From positions 67,067-131,066 of the forward strand of contig NW_006763133.1 of assembly GCF_000264905.1 (NCBI RefSeq): a stretch of 64,000 bases of DNA. Reading direction: 5' to 3'. Source of the DNA: Stereum hirsutum FP-91666 SS1. Lineage: Eukaryota; Basidiomycota; Agaricomycetes; Russulales; Stereaceae. How positions within the stretch are numbered: the stretch's first letter is position 1; the number at the start of each line of letters is the position of its first letter. The position numbers were made by a program, and so were the translations under genes. The notes under the pieces were generated by a model. It saw nothing but the letters and a program-made list of their open reading frames with translations, did no database searches and had not been told where the DNA came from. This document shows positions 23,706 to 35,455 of the stretch, one piece after another.

Positions 23706-26674
23706 TCACCAAACCAACCACTCCCCATACATATTCGGCCGTTCGCCCCTTACATACGCCTCAAACGTCCTCTTCAACACCGTCGACCAGTCCAAATCCC
23801 GCCTGTCGTGCGAAACTTTCTCGACTGGCGGAAGTCCTGCTTCGTTCGCCACGGGGTCGTGGTTATCGTCAGACGTAGATGGGGTACCTGCGACGGTGTT
23901 GGGGAAAGTCGCAGTGGTGGCGCTGGCGGCGTCGGGGCCTAGACGGAGGAGACGTTCGCCTTGGATGAAACGTTCGCCTAAGTCTGGCCAGTTACGGACT
24001 GGATCGAATGGGTTCCACCTGAAAATTGAGAAGATCAGTTAGATGACGGAGTGGGGGCGATGTGAGGTGTTACGAACCAGTTGTTGTGGTAGTGGTATGC
24101 GTATGAGCCACGGAAGAAACCCTCGAAGCCTAATGCCCGGGGACCTGCGCTCTGCTGCGACGGACTATCGAAGAAATGCGTCCACCTGCAAACACAAGGT
24201 CCAATCAGCACCAGACTACACGAAGCCAAAGAGTGAACTGACCACTTGATGAACGGCTGTGGCGGCCTCTCCAGCTGATACCCTTCCGTATTCAACCACG
24301 CCGGGTCGAAAAGCGCGTCCGGCAGCCTATACAACAAATTCTGCAAATACGCGTCCTTCAAATACTTCGAGACGATCATCGGATGGAAATCGAATCCGTT
24401 CTTGAGCGCCGTACGGAAGATGAACGACCCGAGTGGCGAGAACGCATTCATCCTGAACACCGCGGTGTTATACTTCTGGTGGTACGACCACCTGTATGCG
24501 AACGCGCCCTTGTACCCCCACAGCTCTTCCCAGTCGCGAAGGATGATCATATCGGCATCGAGGTAGACGCCGCCGAAACGGTGGGTGAGCACGAAGCGCG
24601 CGATATCGGAGAGGATGACGGATTTGCGGTCGTATTCCGTCGCGGACTGAGACCCTGCGTCGCCCTCTGTCCCGTTCTTGCCTTCCTTCACCGGTTCCTC
24701 ATCGGCCTGTCCACCTTCCACAACCCCACCCGACGTGAACAGACGATGCTTATACGACCTCCACTCATCCTTCAGCTCCGGAACGCCATCCAACTGCTCC
24801 GTCGTATTCCACAGCTTAAACGAGATCACGTCCTTGAATCTCGGATGGAGGAACGGACTCGCCCAAGGGTTCGATTTCAGCCTCTCGAACATATCGTGCA
24901 CCGCTGCCGGATTCGGCACCGCCCCCGCAGGTCCCGGATTAATCCACAACCAAAACCTCGGCCTGCAGATATTCGCGTCCGGGTTGTCCTCGTGCAGATG
25001 CAGGTGTAGGTTCTGGGTGAAGAGGAACGAGAGCAGCGCCATGTACGGTTTGTCCGTGAACGGCCCCGCCCAGAACATATGGAATATACGCGGATTTTCG
25101 GGGTCGCAGGGCGTGGAGAGGGTGCTGTAGGGTCTGTAGGGCGTGGGTGGAGGGAGGACGAGAGGGGCTTCGAGGTCGGAGGAAGATTTGCGGCTGAGGT
25201 CGGAGGGGCTGGCTTTGGCGATGATGGGTGGGATGACGCCAGGTTGGCCTATGGGGCCTTCTTCGGAGTAGATGTATTTCATGTCGTCCCAGTTGCCGCG
25301 GCTGAAACGGATGTCGTTGTCTAGTCCGCCGTTCATGCGCAGGACTTCGAGGCAGTCACGAACGTACTAATTCGGGGACCGTCAAATGATGGCACAGAGA
25401 GAGGAGAGGATAGAGAGGTACCTTTCCCGTGCCATAATCGCAATGGTTCATAATCACATCCAAATCCGCGATACTGCCCGCCACAGGCCGTGGAGGGTAA
25501 TGGACATCGGTTGGGTCTGCTTGGATGTCTATGTATTTGCGTTCAGGACCGTAGCCTGTTGTTTCGGTGATGGCTGTCGCGGGGCCTTTCAGAGGTGATG
25601 ATATCTTGACGGCTTTCCGAGGTGGAAGGGCGGGGTTGAGTGGCGAGGAGGTGAATCCGACTTCTTTCGGGACTGCAAATAGGTGGTCATTAGAACTAAT
25701 TCAACCACGGAGAGTCTAGATTAAATTGAAGACACTAAAACCGAAAGATACTGCGGAGTGAAGCTTTGCAGTCATGCGACGACAGCTAGCTGACGCTGGA
25801 TGTGGCGACTGCACCGTCATGCCTGGAATGCCATAGAGAAAACCGGTAGACCGACCAGCGTCATCTAACTCACGTTCATAAGGAGAAACAGTTGTACTTC
25901 CTATGCAGAGGCCAAAGCTCAAGATCTGGAGTGCGTCATTCGCTTCGACGTGAAGGTTTGTAGGCCGCAAGCCTAAGCGGCTGTGGCGTAAAGCAGCCAT
26001 TCGAGGCATAACAGTTGAATTTCGGCAAGCCCATGAACCTCGATGGACCTAGTTCGCAGACTACAATAACTGCTAGCGTAGGGGCTATAGTTCCTAGTAC
26101 GCTTGTAAGGGCTCACGAGCCACAATGCTGGTTTTCGTGACAGGCAAGCGGAGTAAGAGTGGCATGCAAAGCCGGTCTGGCTAGTTACACCGACCCAGAA
26201 CAGAGGAAGCCGTGGCAGCACGAGTGAAATGGAAGACTCACTTTCACGCCGTGAAGGGTAATGACCGCTCTCTACCTCCCATTTCCATATCTTCTGCAAG
26301 TCTTCCCTCGAATACACTAGCGTCGACGGATCCCGGAACGACAACGTCGTCTCCCCTCCACCTATCCGATGTGCCAACGCATAGATAATGAACAGTCCAA
26401 AAACCACTCCGACGAGGACGAGGACGGAGCCTCTCCGTCTACCAAACTTCGTGACGGCTGAGTTGTGTATCCATGGCATGTTGGGAACTGGGATTCGTAA
26501 CCGGCGTTTTGGAAGGCCGGGTATAGGAAGGTAGACGGATGTTGTCCACGTCGACGGTGAACGCGCGTGTAGTTTCTCTTGGACGGCGGAGGAAAAGATG
26601 GGGAGGCCGTTTGGGGAGCGAGACTTTTCGCGAATGGCTCCGATGTTGAGTCGTGGACGCGATGAGCCGGACAT
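23706..26674 (-). CDS. Type II membrane glycosyltransferase with DxD motif (GT32-like sugar-binding region)
   Basis: Probably a Golgi-type enzyme that moves a sugar from a nucleotide sugar. The start at 26674 (MSGSSRPRLN) gives about 85 basic residues and then one membrane helix (GSVLVLVGVVFGLFIIYALAH), as in type II membrane enzymes. A stem follows, and then the catalytic region: PRIFHMFWAGPF (about 25090), and RFVLTHRFGGVYLDADMIIL (about 24610-24540) with the DAD metal-binding motif, then FAYRWSYHQKYNTAVFR. Later exons encode WTHFFDSPSQQSAGPRALGF, RGSYAYHYHNNWF and WNPFDPVRNWPDLGERF, and end with YGEWLVW and a TGA at 23706-23708. The frames agree across the exons checked. One intron (about 25680-26240) is unusually long at some 560 nt. 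The gene is divergent from the GTP/GDP carrier. Family-level assignment is firm, the acceptor is unknown. Confidence 0.8.
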
Positions 26675-27168
26675 GGTGGACTGGACGAGCAGTCCGCACA
26701 AAGTGGGATGGTGTGAAGAAAATAAAAGGCGCGACTGGTAAAATACTGCAGAGACATGGTGAGCATAGGCTGCATAGCTTCACTAGACAGCTGCTGTACT
26801 GACTGCACTGCACAAAATCAAAGCGTGATGTGGCCTATAGATCCTAGACTCGTATATCTAAGATGTGAACAATGTCAGCAACAAACATGGGATCCGAATG
26901 ACCACAGATGCTGGCAGACGTACCCATCGACAAAGCGGCTACGTGGAGGTTGTGGGGAGCGTCAAAGGCGTCGACTGCCGACGCCAAAGACGCGCTCGTT
27001 ACGCGACTGGGCGCTTATGTAAGGCGCGCGTCTGGGGATGCCTTGTAGAAAAATTGTCCCGGCGGACGCTCTTCACGCTCTTCCCCATCCTCCTCGTCCC
27101 GACCGTCGTCCCTCAGCCCATCCCTTCCTCCCCGTCTTTCTTCATATCTATTTCTTATTTCTTCAAAA
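26675..27168. promoter_or_regulatory. Divergent promoter region, glycosyltransferase and GGC1-like carrier
   Basis: 494 bp separate the two start codons, so both promoters must lie here. The stretch just upstream of the carrier start is pyrimidine-rich (CTCTTCCCCATCCTCCTC and similar), common in fungal core promoters. No clear TATA box serves either gene. Confidence 0.5.
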
Positions 27169-28491
27169 ATGTCGCCAACGCTTGCAGTCAAGGGGAAGGA
27201 GTCCGGTACGGCCCGTGTTCTCGGGTCGGGTACCTCTGGTACGTGGATAGTCTCTTCGTGTGTGACTCACTGCATCCTTTTATACCATACTGACTATGTT
27301 CAAATCCATGGTCTGCATTTCTGTGGATGATTTTGCTCTCCGTCATCTTAAACATTTCGGATGGCAGGTATCGCCGAACTGCTCATCTTCCATCCCGTCG
27401 ATACCATTGCCAAACGGTTAATGTCCAACAAGGCTAAGGTGCGTATATACCTCATGAGTGCCCGTATTCTGTAATACCAATACCCTTACTTTCGACTTGT
27501 ACACTAGTTCTCGATGTCTACCATGCCCAGCATCGTCTTCCGCGAACACGCCACCGCACCTCTCAGCCGCAAAATGCTCTCCCTCTTCCCCGGTCTCGGC
27601 TACGCAGCGGGCTACAAGGTCTCACAGCGGATATACAAGTTCGGTGGCCAGCCGTACTTCAACGACGTCCTCAACCGAAACTACAAGTCGAGCTTCACCA
27701 ACACGTTCGGCGAGAGGAAGGGTAAGATGATGATGCAAGCCACCGCAGGAAGCTTGACCGGTATCGGCGAAGTCGTACGTTTGCGCCGTTTTCTGTATAT
27801 GCGTTCGCTTGATTGACTTGTTGATGATCGTGATTCCCAGGTTCTGTTGCCCCTTGATGCGCTCAAAATCAAGCGTCAGGTGAACCCTGAAGCGTTCCGT
27901 GGCCGTGGCGTCCTCCGGATTTTCGCTGAGGAGGGTACAACCTTGTACCGTGGATGGGGGTGGACCATGGCTCGTAACGCTCCTGGATCATTCGCTGTAC
28001 GTGCTGCAGCCATTTACTCTTCCCTTCAACATATCCTTCGTCTTCATCTCGCAGTACCTCTAACCACCAACATCATTACAGCTCTTCGGCGCTTCTGCAG
28101 TGACAAAAGACTACGTCCTCGGCGTCTCAGACTATCACAAAGCTACCTTCTTCCAAAACTTCGTCGCCTCCGTCGCAGGTGCCGTCGCCTCCATCACCGT
28201 CGCCGCGCCCCTCGACACCGTGAAGACCCGGATCCAGAACGCGAACTTCGAGACGAAGGTGAGCGGCGTGAAGGTCATTTCCGACATGTTGAAGGAGGAG
28301 GGCGCGAGTGCGCTGTTCAAGGGGTTGACGCCTAAGGTACGTGCGGTATAGTTGACTGTTATTTTATAGATGTGGGCTGACAGGTTGTCGGCCTTTTTTC
28401 ACTATTGTAGATCCTTGTCGTTGGGCCTAAGCTCGTGTTCAGCTACACCGTGGCGCAGACGCTCATCCCCTATTTCGCCAACTACGTCTAA
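27169..28491 (+). CDS. GGC1: Mitochondrial GTP/GDP carrier (GGC1-like)
   Basis: Inner-membrane carrier exchanging GTP for GDP and linked to mitochondrial iron and nucleotide balance in yeast. Six exons join in frame: 27169-27238, 27368-27438, 27508-27774, 27841-27996, 28082-28336 and 28411-28491. Carrier signatures are visible: PVDTIAKRLMS in the first repeat, PLDALKIKRQ in the second and PLDTVKTRIQ in the third, the PxD/E-x-x-K/R pattern. Blocks diagnostic of the Ggc1/Yhm1 group are LFPGLGYAAGYKVSQRIYK, GGQPYFNDVLN, LYRGWGWTMARNAPGSFALF and KGLTPKILVVGPKLVFSY. Length is about 300 residues, as usual. The 5' side shares a divergent promoter with the glycosyltransferase. No lesion seen. Confidence 0.93.
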
Positions 28492-29069
28492 TGGGAATGG
28501 GTTTGATTCCGCTCATCCTCTACTGCCACGTCCTCGCACACTTTCTCCCTGGGTCTTCCTTGCACCATCTATACATTATTCCTTCTATTGCTGCCTTCTG
28601 CCTCCCTTGAGCGTCTTAGATCTCCATTCTTCTATAGTACATATAGTCCATTGCACCAACTGGGGCTCTCAACAACCCTATCCCTCGCCCCACGACATTT
28701 GCTTCACTTGATTTTTCCCTCATCACACACATCACCTCTTCACGCACGCCATCGCACTACACATTCCTCAACGCCCACACTTCACACCACTCATGAGATA
28801 AGCACTACGATAAAACTTAGAAAATAAGGCAGGATTGACGATGATTCAGGATCTTTGCTCGTTTGGATGGATCCATTCTGCGTTTGAGAGACTCTGAGGA
28901 TCCGATGTTCGATCCTGAGTGAGGCATGGCGTTGACAACGACGTGAGGACATGATGGGCTGATCGGTGGACCGCACCATCGGTGTGGCGTCACTCTGTGG
29001 CGCTTATGTGCGTAGCAGGTGCGCACGAAAATTATCAGACCTTGACATCGACGACTCGAACACCATATC
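28492..29069. other. Convergent 3' region, no gene
   Basis: About 580 bp between the 3' ends of the GGC1-like gene and the alpha/beta hydrolase gene. It presumably holds both transcript ends. No recognisable coding sequence. Confidence 0.5.
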
Positions 29070-30446
29070 CTACTCGCTCTCCGCCAGCATCGCCTTCAAA
29101 GTACGTTCAGGCTGGTCCCAATGCGCCTGTTTAGTCCCGAAAGAAAGAACCAGTAACGCCAACCGCCATGAGCATCTTCGCTTACATCTCAAAAAGAAAA
29201 GCGAAGACACTCACGAAGTGATTCGCCCCACTCAACCTCACCACCTCCACCTCCCTCATCCTCCTCCCCGCTGCTTCAGCCTCCCGAATCTCTCCCTGCA
29301 TCGCCCACATCCCCCAAGGAACCTGCCAAGCCGACTGATCGCACCACAGATACCTGATCCCTACATCCCTCCACCCTCCACTCTGTGGTGACGCCCCATT
29401 GCTCGTATGCTCTTCACCGTCGAGGTATACCGCTCGTTCCCTCAGAAGTGCGTACAGCCCGTGTTTCTCCCCCGCACGTACCACCACATCGTCCGACCCT
29501 CCCGGTGCGCCGGGCGGCGTGAACAATCCCGCGGCAATTTCGTTTTCTGACATCGTGAGTATCGTAGGCTTCGGATGGTCGAGCGGTGTGCGGCATTCGA
29601 GCGCAGATGGGGAGTTCGGGATATAGGCAGAATCGGAGCCAGAGCCAGAGCCAGGGGAAGAGTCAGACTCGAGTGCAGGGTGGTGATAGTACCCGGATAC
29701 CCAGGCTGGGAAGATCTTGATGCCTTCTTCGGGGGTGAGGGAAGGGTCGCTGAGGGGACGGTAGGGATTGGGAGGAGGAGGATAGCCTAGGGCGTGATAG
29801 GGAGGGTCTACATTGAAAAAGTTGATGGTTGTTAGCAGTAAGTTTTCAATGCAAACGAGGTGGGCAGAAAGGGCAGAAACATACCGTATAGAAGGATGTA
29901 TCTCACGTACTCTCCAAGGGATGGCGGATCTGCATCCTCCCGAAGAGGGAGAGAGGACGCGTATGCTAGAATCGCGGTGATCCAGGCCGAACCAAATGAC
30001 CAACCGCCGACTATCATGCTCCGCGGGGCAAGCTTCTCCTCGCGGGCAAACGCCTCCAGGAAATCGTACAGTTCCTTCGCCTGCTCATTCATGTGCTGCT
30101 GGATATTGGCACGCGAGTCATCGTCGTCCGAAAGTGATTGGTGTAGTCTGCTATGCTGATCGTCGGTGAGAGGCGAGGAGCCGGGGTAGTCGCGGCGGTT
30201 GAGGAGGATGATGCGGATCCCGTAGGACGATGCGTGAGGAAGAAGTCGAGCGAAGTTTCCTGGTTACGATTTAGAACCATTGAGCGGGGGGAAATTTGAT
30301 GAGAAAGATGGAAAAATAAACGAACCGCCGTGCCATGCAAATCCGTGTATGAGTAGCAGAGTGACGTAGCTATGGCCAGTATCAGAAGGAATGCCTGTGT
30401 CGCAAACACCAAATGGACCGTGCGGAGTCGTGGAGAAACCGACCAT
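29070..30446 (-). CDS. Alpha/beta hydrolase-fold protein
   Basis: Likely an esterase-type hydrolase of unknown substrate. Four exons join in frame: 30446-30326, about 30260-29885, 29807-29215 and 29126-29070. The start gives MVGFSTTPHGPFGVCDTG. Fold landmarks follow: VTLLLIHGFAWHGG with the HG oxyanion motif, IILLNRRDYPGS, and the nucleophile elbow GGWSFGSA (near 29990-30010, GxSxG with Ser between Trp and Phe). Near the C-terminus a GANHF segment supplies the likely catalytic histidine, split from HWDQPERTLKAM by the last intron. The region between is proline- and serine-rich (about 29750-29560) and resembles a lid or insertion. The protein is about 380 residues long and has no signal peptide, so it is probably intracellular. 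Confidence 0.8.
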
Positions 30447-31845
30447 AGTCAGGCTGGTGACTGACTAGACTGAACCAGAGCGAGCAAAGGACGGGTCCAA
30501 AGGCTGCTCGGGGAAAGAGACTGCGGTAGTGGGAGTTAAAAGAGGTGAAACCCCTGCCTGATAGCGCAAAGATCTTTTTGAGATGGCTTTGGCGGCTGCG
30601 CAATTTAAACACGGAGAACCACTAGCAAACGCTGAACGTTATCACGAGTACTCATATACAAGGCGCATATATGCGGTTCCATAGTGCGGCGAGTAGACCT
30701 GAAACATGCGTGCACTCGGGAATATCGTCGATTGGACCATGGTGGAGTGATTGATGGTTATTTTGGTGTATACCAGTTGGCTCGACTCCGTTATCGTGCA
30801 ACATCCGTGCGCGCAGCGAAGGTCAGACGTGAGAGCCTCTCGAGGATTGGCAGTACAGAAAGCTGCGTCTGATGGAGCTCCTAGTCAAACAGAAGCCCAG
30901 AGCAAAATCCTTCTTGATGATACAAGGAGCCATGGTGTAGCATTTGACTAAGCACTATAGTCACCCAAGGTTTGTCGCGGAAGTGTGTCACCCACATCAG
31001 AGAGCATGGCTCTCGGCCTCGAAGGATCACAGTCAAATACCACAGAACTGTCCCCGGAGCCGCTGGAAGAAATAAGTAGGAGATGATGGTGTGGATAATG
31101 TCTTGATAACGATGACCACAGCATCCATCTTCGGTGGCATCTAGCAGAAGGAGACATGCCGAGGCCAGAGTCAGAACTCTATCATATTGCTCGCCGACCC
31201 GAAGCAGAGGTACGGAGGCCAGATGGCGACAGCCTGAGCAAGCTTCACACTGTGCGTGGCAATGGTAAGCTTCAGCAATATCAAATGACCGAGCTCTCTT
31301 ACCTGCAACGCTATTATTTGCCGTTCATTCACGCGTGGTGGTGGTTTTTAGGAGAAGAAGCCAGAGGGTGGCGTCAAACTCAAATGAGGAACCTCGAGCC
31401 GGCAACATCCGGATGATCAAAAGACTCCGCCATGTTGGTATTCTCTTTTCTGTCTTTCCTCTATCATCCAAATTTTGCACCTACTAGGCTGCTGCAACAG
31501 TAGAACTGTAATACGTGATATCTTCAAATACTGTCTCTCTCTAGGATACCACGGCAAGAAATGGGTACCTGAATATCGTGGTCGTCGCATTGACGTCGGG
31601 GAAAGCGCGGTTTGAATGGCTGTGAAATCGCATTTTTGGACACTTCTTGTGCGTCTTCCTTCGAGGTGTCTACGAGGATTCTACTACCTCCAGGCCCTGT
31701 GATTGTATGCGAATCTTGTTGCTCGCGACTTATAGTATAATACGGTCTTGGGGGGTTCTCACATTTGACTGTCTCCCCACCCTCCCTGTCGTCGCTCGAG
31801 TTGACATGATCATCTACTCTGTGGCTGTCGCTTGATAACTCTGAT
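30447..31845. other. No recognisable gene
   Basis: About 1.4 kb upstream of both the hydrolase and the seven-TM gene. Open frames are short and show no domain or splice pattern that I can support. It should contain both promoters. Confidence 0.45.
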
Positions 31846-33358
31846 ATGCTACAATTGACCGAAGCGGGCTTGATCTCGACGTCGGTGCAAGCGATTCTAT
31901 ATGGTGCGTCGTTCTCAATACTTAGCAATCACAATCCGGAGCGTTATACTAACAAATGTTTTCTACAGGCTTCTCTGTTCTCATGTTCATGCTGACGTTC
32001 TGGATCCTTTTACGAGGCCAGAGCAAACAGCATCCAAACTATGCACTCATTACGGCGGCCTGTGCTCTCCTTGTCTTGACCACTGCAGTACGCAGACGTT
32101 AGAGCAATAATGTGTATGGAATCATCACCGACCTTTGCGCTTAGGAGATGGTGGTCAATATCATCCGCATTTGTGATGGTTTCCTTACAGTTGGACCTTC
32201 ACTCCCCGGCGGACCCGTTCAATACTTTAACGACATCTCTCAACGCACCTTTCTCATCAAGAGCTGTCTCTTCAATACGCAAACACTCATCCTCGATGCT
32301 GTAGTCGTAAGTAGTACCATGTCTGGAGCGGCCATGTTCTGTTCGAAGGACGATGTCATCCTTTATCCTCTAATTGTAGATTTATCGAGCCTACATCGTC
32401 TGGAACAATAGGCTCTTGGTCGTGGCACTCCCCGTTCTCGGGTGGATGGGCCTTTTCGGTAAGTGTATATTGTCATTCTTTTTTACGCCACTCTAACCTC
32501 AGCGCTTTGCAGCTTGCTCTGTGGGAAATAACATCGCACTTGGGACACTTCCACAGGACACGGACAATATCTTCGCCAATTCGAAGGCGACCGGAGAGTG
32601 GATCACCTCGGTATATGCTATGACTCTGGCGACTAATTTGACTGCCACCAGTGCGCATCCTTCATTACCTTAAAATCCCAGTGTTGATGGTGTCTTCTGT
32701 CCAGGTCTCCTTGCGTTTCGCATATGGAGAATCAACCGCTCGGTGGCTCAGTACCGTACCAGAGACCGGCTCTCCCCGATACTGCGAGTCATCATCGAAT
32801 CTGGAGCCATATACTCCGTTACAATCACGGCCGCACTCGTCACCTTTGTGGTCCAAACTCCTGTGGTCTATGTTCTTCTCGATCTGGTATGCCTTTGCCC
32901 ATGCATCTCGCTCAAAATCCGTAACAAAATCCTTAACTTGCTTCTCACTAATCCTACAGGTCTCCCCTATCATTTCCATCGTTTTCAACATGATCATCAT
33001 CGGTGTCGGCATGGCCTCCGACCGACTCTTTTCCAGCCACCAGGTAACGACCGAGCCAACAACAACCGACCTCCGCTCCTTCGAGCGTGCTCAACGTAGT
33101 GGCGGCGGCGCGTTCCGCATCAATCGGATCGGGGCGAACGGGAGCGTCGACGGCCATGAGTTGAAGTCTATTGCCGTGCATATCACCGAACATCGCGAGA
33201 CAGATGCGGATAGGTATGCTGGCGCTTGGAACGGTGCCGGTTGTCAGTGTGACCATGATGGGGATACAGATACAGAGGCGGAGAGAACGAAGAACCAAGC
33301 CCATGAGGTAGACGTTGAAGAGGCTGACACTCCAAATGTTTCGCCTACAGACGTTTGA
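31846..33358 (+). CDS. Seven-TM integral membrane protein of a basidiomycete-specific family
   Basis: Uncharacterised family, common and often multi-copy in Agaricomycetes. Seven exons join in frame: 31846-31903, 31969-32087, 32145-32306, 32380-32458, 32513-32650, 32705-32886 and 32960-33358. The start at 31846 gives MLQLTEAGLISTSVQAILYG. Seven hydrophobic segments follow, including SVLMFMLTFWILL, NYALITAACALLVLTTAEMVV, YRAYIVWNNRLLVVALPVLGW, WITSVYAMTLATNLTATSLLAFRIWRINR, ESGAIYSVTITAALVTFVVQTPV and VSPIISIVFNMIIIGVGMA. The C-terminal 110 residues are charged and cytoplasmic-type. A signalling or transport role is often assumed for such proteins but is unproven. No lesion seen. Confidence 0.8.
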
Positions 33359-34250
33359 AGTATGTTCTCGTTTCTTTCCCTTTCTGTCCTTCCTTTTGGA
33401 TCTGCTCTGCATACGTTGTATGTCTCTGCTGTCTATATAGACCTCACGTTTCCGTGTCGCGGCATGGAAGGAGTTGTCGATGACGATTTATTTGCACGGC
33501 GCCAGGACATCATTTCTACGCTCCCAGAAACATATATCGATTGCATCCTGCTGTCACCAAATGTAGATCGGCTTTGTCCGAGTGAGCTCGGAGCGTGCAG
33601 AGCACGAAGGGCCTGGCTCCGTTTCTGCGCGTGCAGAAGGCTGCATTAGAGGGCTTGACGATTATAGCATGTGCTGCGTTGCGGTATGGTGGAGAATAGT
33701 TCCTCAGACTTCACATATACCTCTGGCTCTTGTTTGTTCAGGGAGCTCATGTGCTCAGTGCAATCATGGGTCGTCTTGCCTTCACAGAAAGCTGTAGTGC
33801 TCTCGATCCATGGTATCACTGTCTCCCGCTCTTCTGCTGCTCGCGCGAATACGATTGGCACCCGGTCTATGGCTCGGTTCTTGCCCTCAGATATCGCGGA
33901 AATGTCGTCAGTTACAGTAGTCTCAATTGGATTGGCTCGTGAGGCACACTGCAAGTCAATTCACTACCAGCTATCAATACGTCTATCTTTCTAATGGTTG
34001 GTATTTTGAGCTTTCGGGATCCAGTGGATACCCTCATGCGGTTGAATAAGCGCAGTGAGGCACCGCCTTTCAATCATCGTCAGTATGCTGCGGCTAAATA
34101 CCGGAAGTGTTCATAGAGCTACTCGGGATATCCTCTGCTCATAATACAACTGTACTTACCTAGTGCAAGAATGCCGGAAGACAGACTTGGTTCTGATTAT
34201 CCGTTCAATCTCCATATGTCCATGGGCGAGGCTTTCCATTCGTCACTATG
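33359..34250. other. No recognisable gene
   Basis: About 890 bp between the seven-TM gene and the PIF/Harbinger-like element. Nothing supportable was seen. Confidence 0.5.
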
Positions 34251-34253
34251 TTA

Positions 34254-35240
34254 GGGTGCATTCGGCAACCGAGAGCGGCAGATTCTCACCGGATTTCCAG
34301 CCACGGATTTCGTCCTCGGCGGCTGGCGCCGAGCCTTCTTCACACTCCGACACTGTCACGGTGGCTACGTGCTTTCGCCACCTCTTATGCGTACCATAAC
34401 GATAACAGACGACCATTCCACTTTCTCGCATGAAGGCTTTCTGAAGCAGACAATCCCTACTCTGAAATGTTTGTTTCTTAATTTCATCTGCAGAGTCATG
34501 TTCTGCCGTGCGTTATGAGTCGGGAAGTACGTGACACTGACTGGCTCTCGCCACTTTGCCTACTAGCTTTGTCTGCCATGTGGCATCGCCCTCCCCTCAT
34601 CCAGCATACGCTCTGGAGCCCTGATGATACCTTAATCGCGTGCTATAGTGTTCGTGATGAAGATTTGTGTACGAAAACCTCGGTTATACTTACACGGAGC
34701 CCTTCCATCCTTGAAGGTGGCAACAAGGTGGCAACCAAGTGGCAACAGCTAGTAAGTAGTACCTCTAGCAAAAGGTCGTGTAATAATAGCAATAAGTCAT
34801 AATATAGTCGTAAGAGGCAGCTCAAGAGAGATGTCGACAGTGCCTCAGATGTCTTGCTTACCTCTTCCTCTACATTTTGTCACTGTTGATGTTTGTGGTC
34901 CCATAGACTCGAAATCATACTGCAAAATTAACAACTGTGCCTTGATAGATCTGTCTTCGAGTGGTCACATCGTAAATATGCATTTATCTCTGAACGAGAT
35001 GCTACGATTGGTGGTCTAGCCAAACGACGACGACAAGACGACGAACTCGCGCAAAGGTGCCACTGAAGAATGAAGTGGCAAAGCACTCCGGAGTCACATC
35101 AGTCACGCAATATGTGCGCGGCAGGGGTCGGCAGGCACCACGGCTGCCGAAGAAGCCACGAAATCCGAGAATCCAGATTCTTTCGTTTTGGCAGGAGAAT
35201 CCGCCGGAAATCAAACCGCTCTCGGTTGCCGAATGCACCC
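34254..35240. mobile_element. PIF/Harbinger-like non-autonomous element
   Basis: Both ends carry a perfect 25-bp terminal inverted repeat starting GGGTGCATTCGGCAACCGAG. Weaker inverted similarity continues for well over 100 bp inward. TTA is duplicated at 34251-34253 and 35241-35243, the TWA target typical of PIF/Harbinger. The 987-bp interior has no transposase-length frame, so it is non-autonomous. It lies about 215 bp upstream of the AA9 start codon. Confidence 0.88.
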
Positions 35241-35455
35241 TTAAGTGAAAACATGGTGTAGCCTACCATACATAACTGCAACGCTCCGAATAGCTTTAGC
35301 ATGCGTTAGACAAGCAACACAGGACCAGTCACGTCAATTTTGGACGACTTGATCATTTAACTCGTGCTCTATCTTTGACATTGTGGCCCGGTACTTAACT
35401 GAAAGGGTTTGCTTTCATTGACCTTCAGGATCATTCAGGTCAACATCAGGTCAAC

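Noticed and set aside
24383..25009. 208-codon plus-strand frame
   Set aside because: It is antisense to the well-supported catalytic exons of the glycosyltransferase, and its Arg/Pro-rich reading has no domain.
27847..28335. 162-codon plus-strand frame in the carrier gene
   Set aside because: It reads through an intron and then out of frame. The six-exon GGC1-like model explains the region fully.
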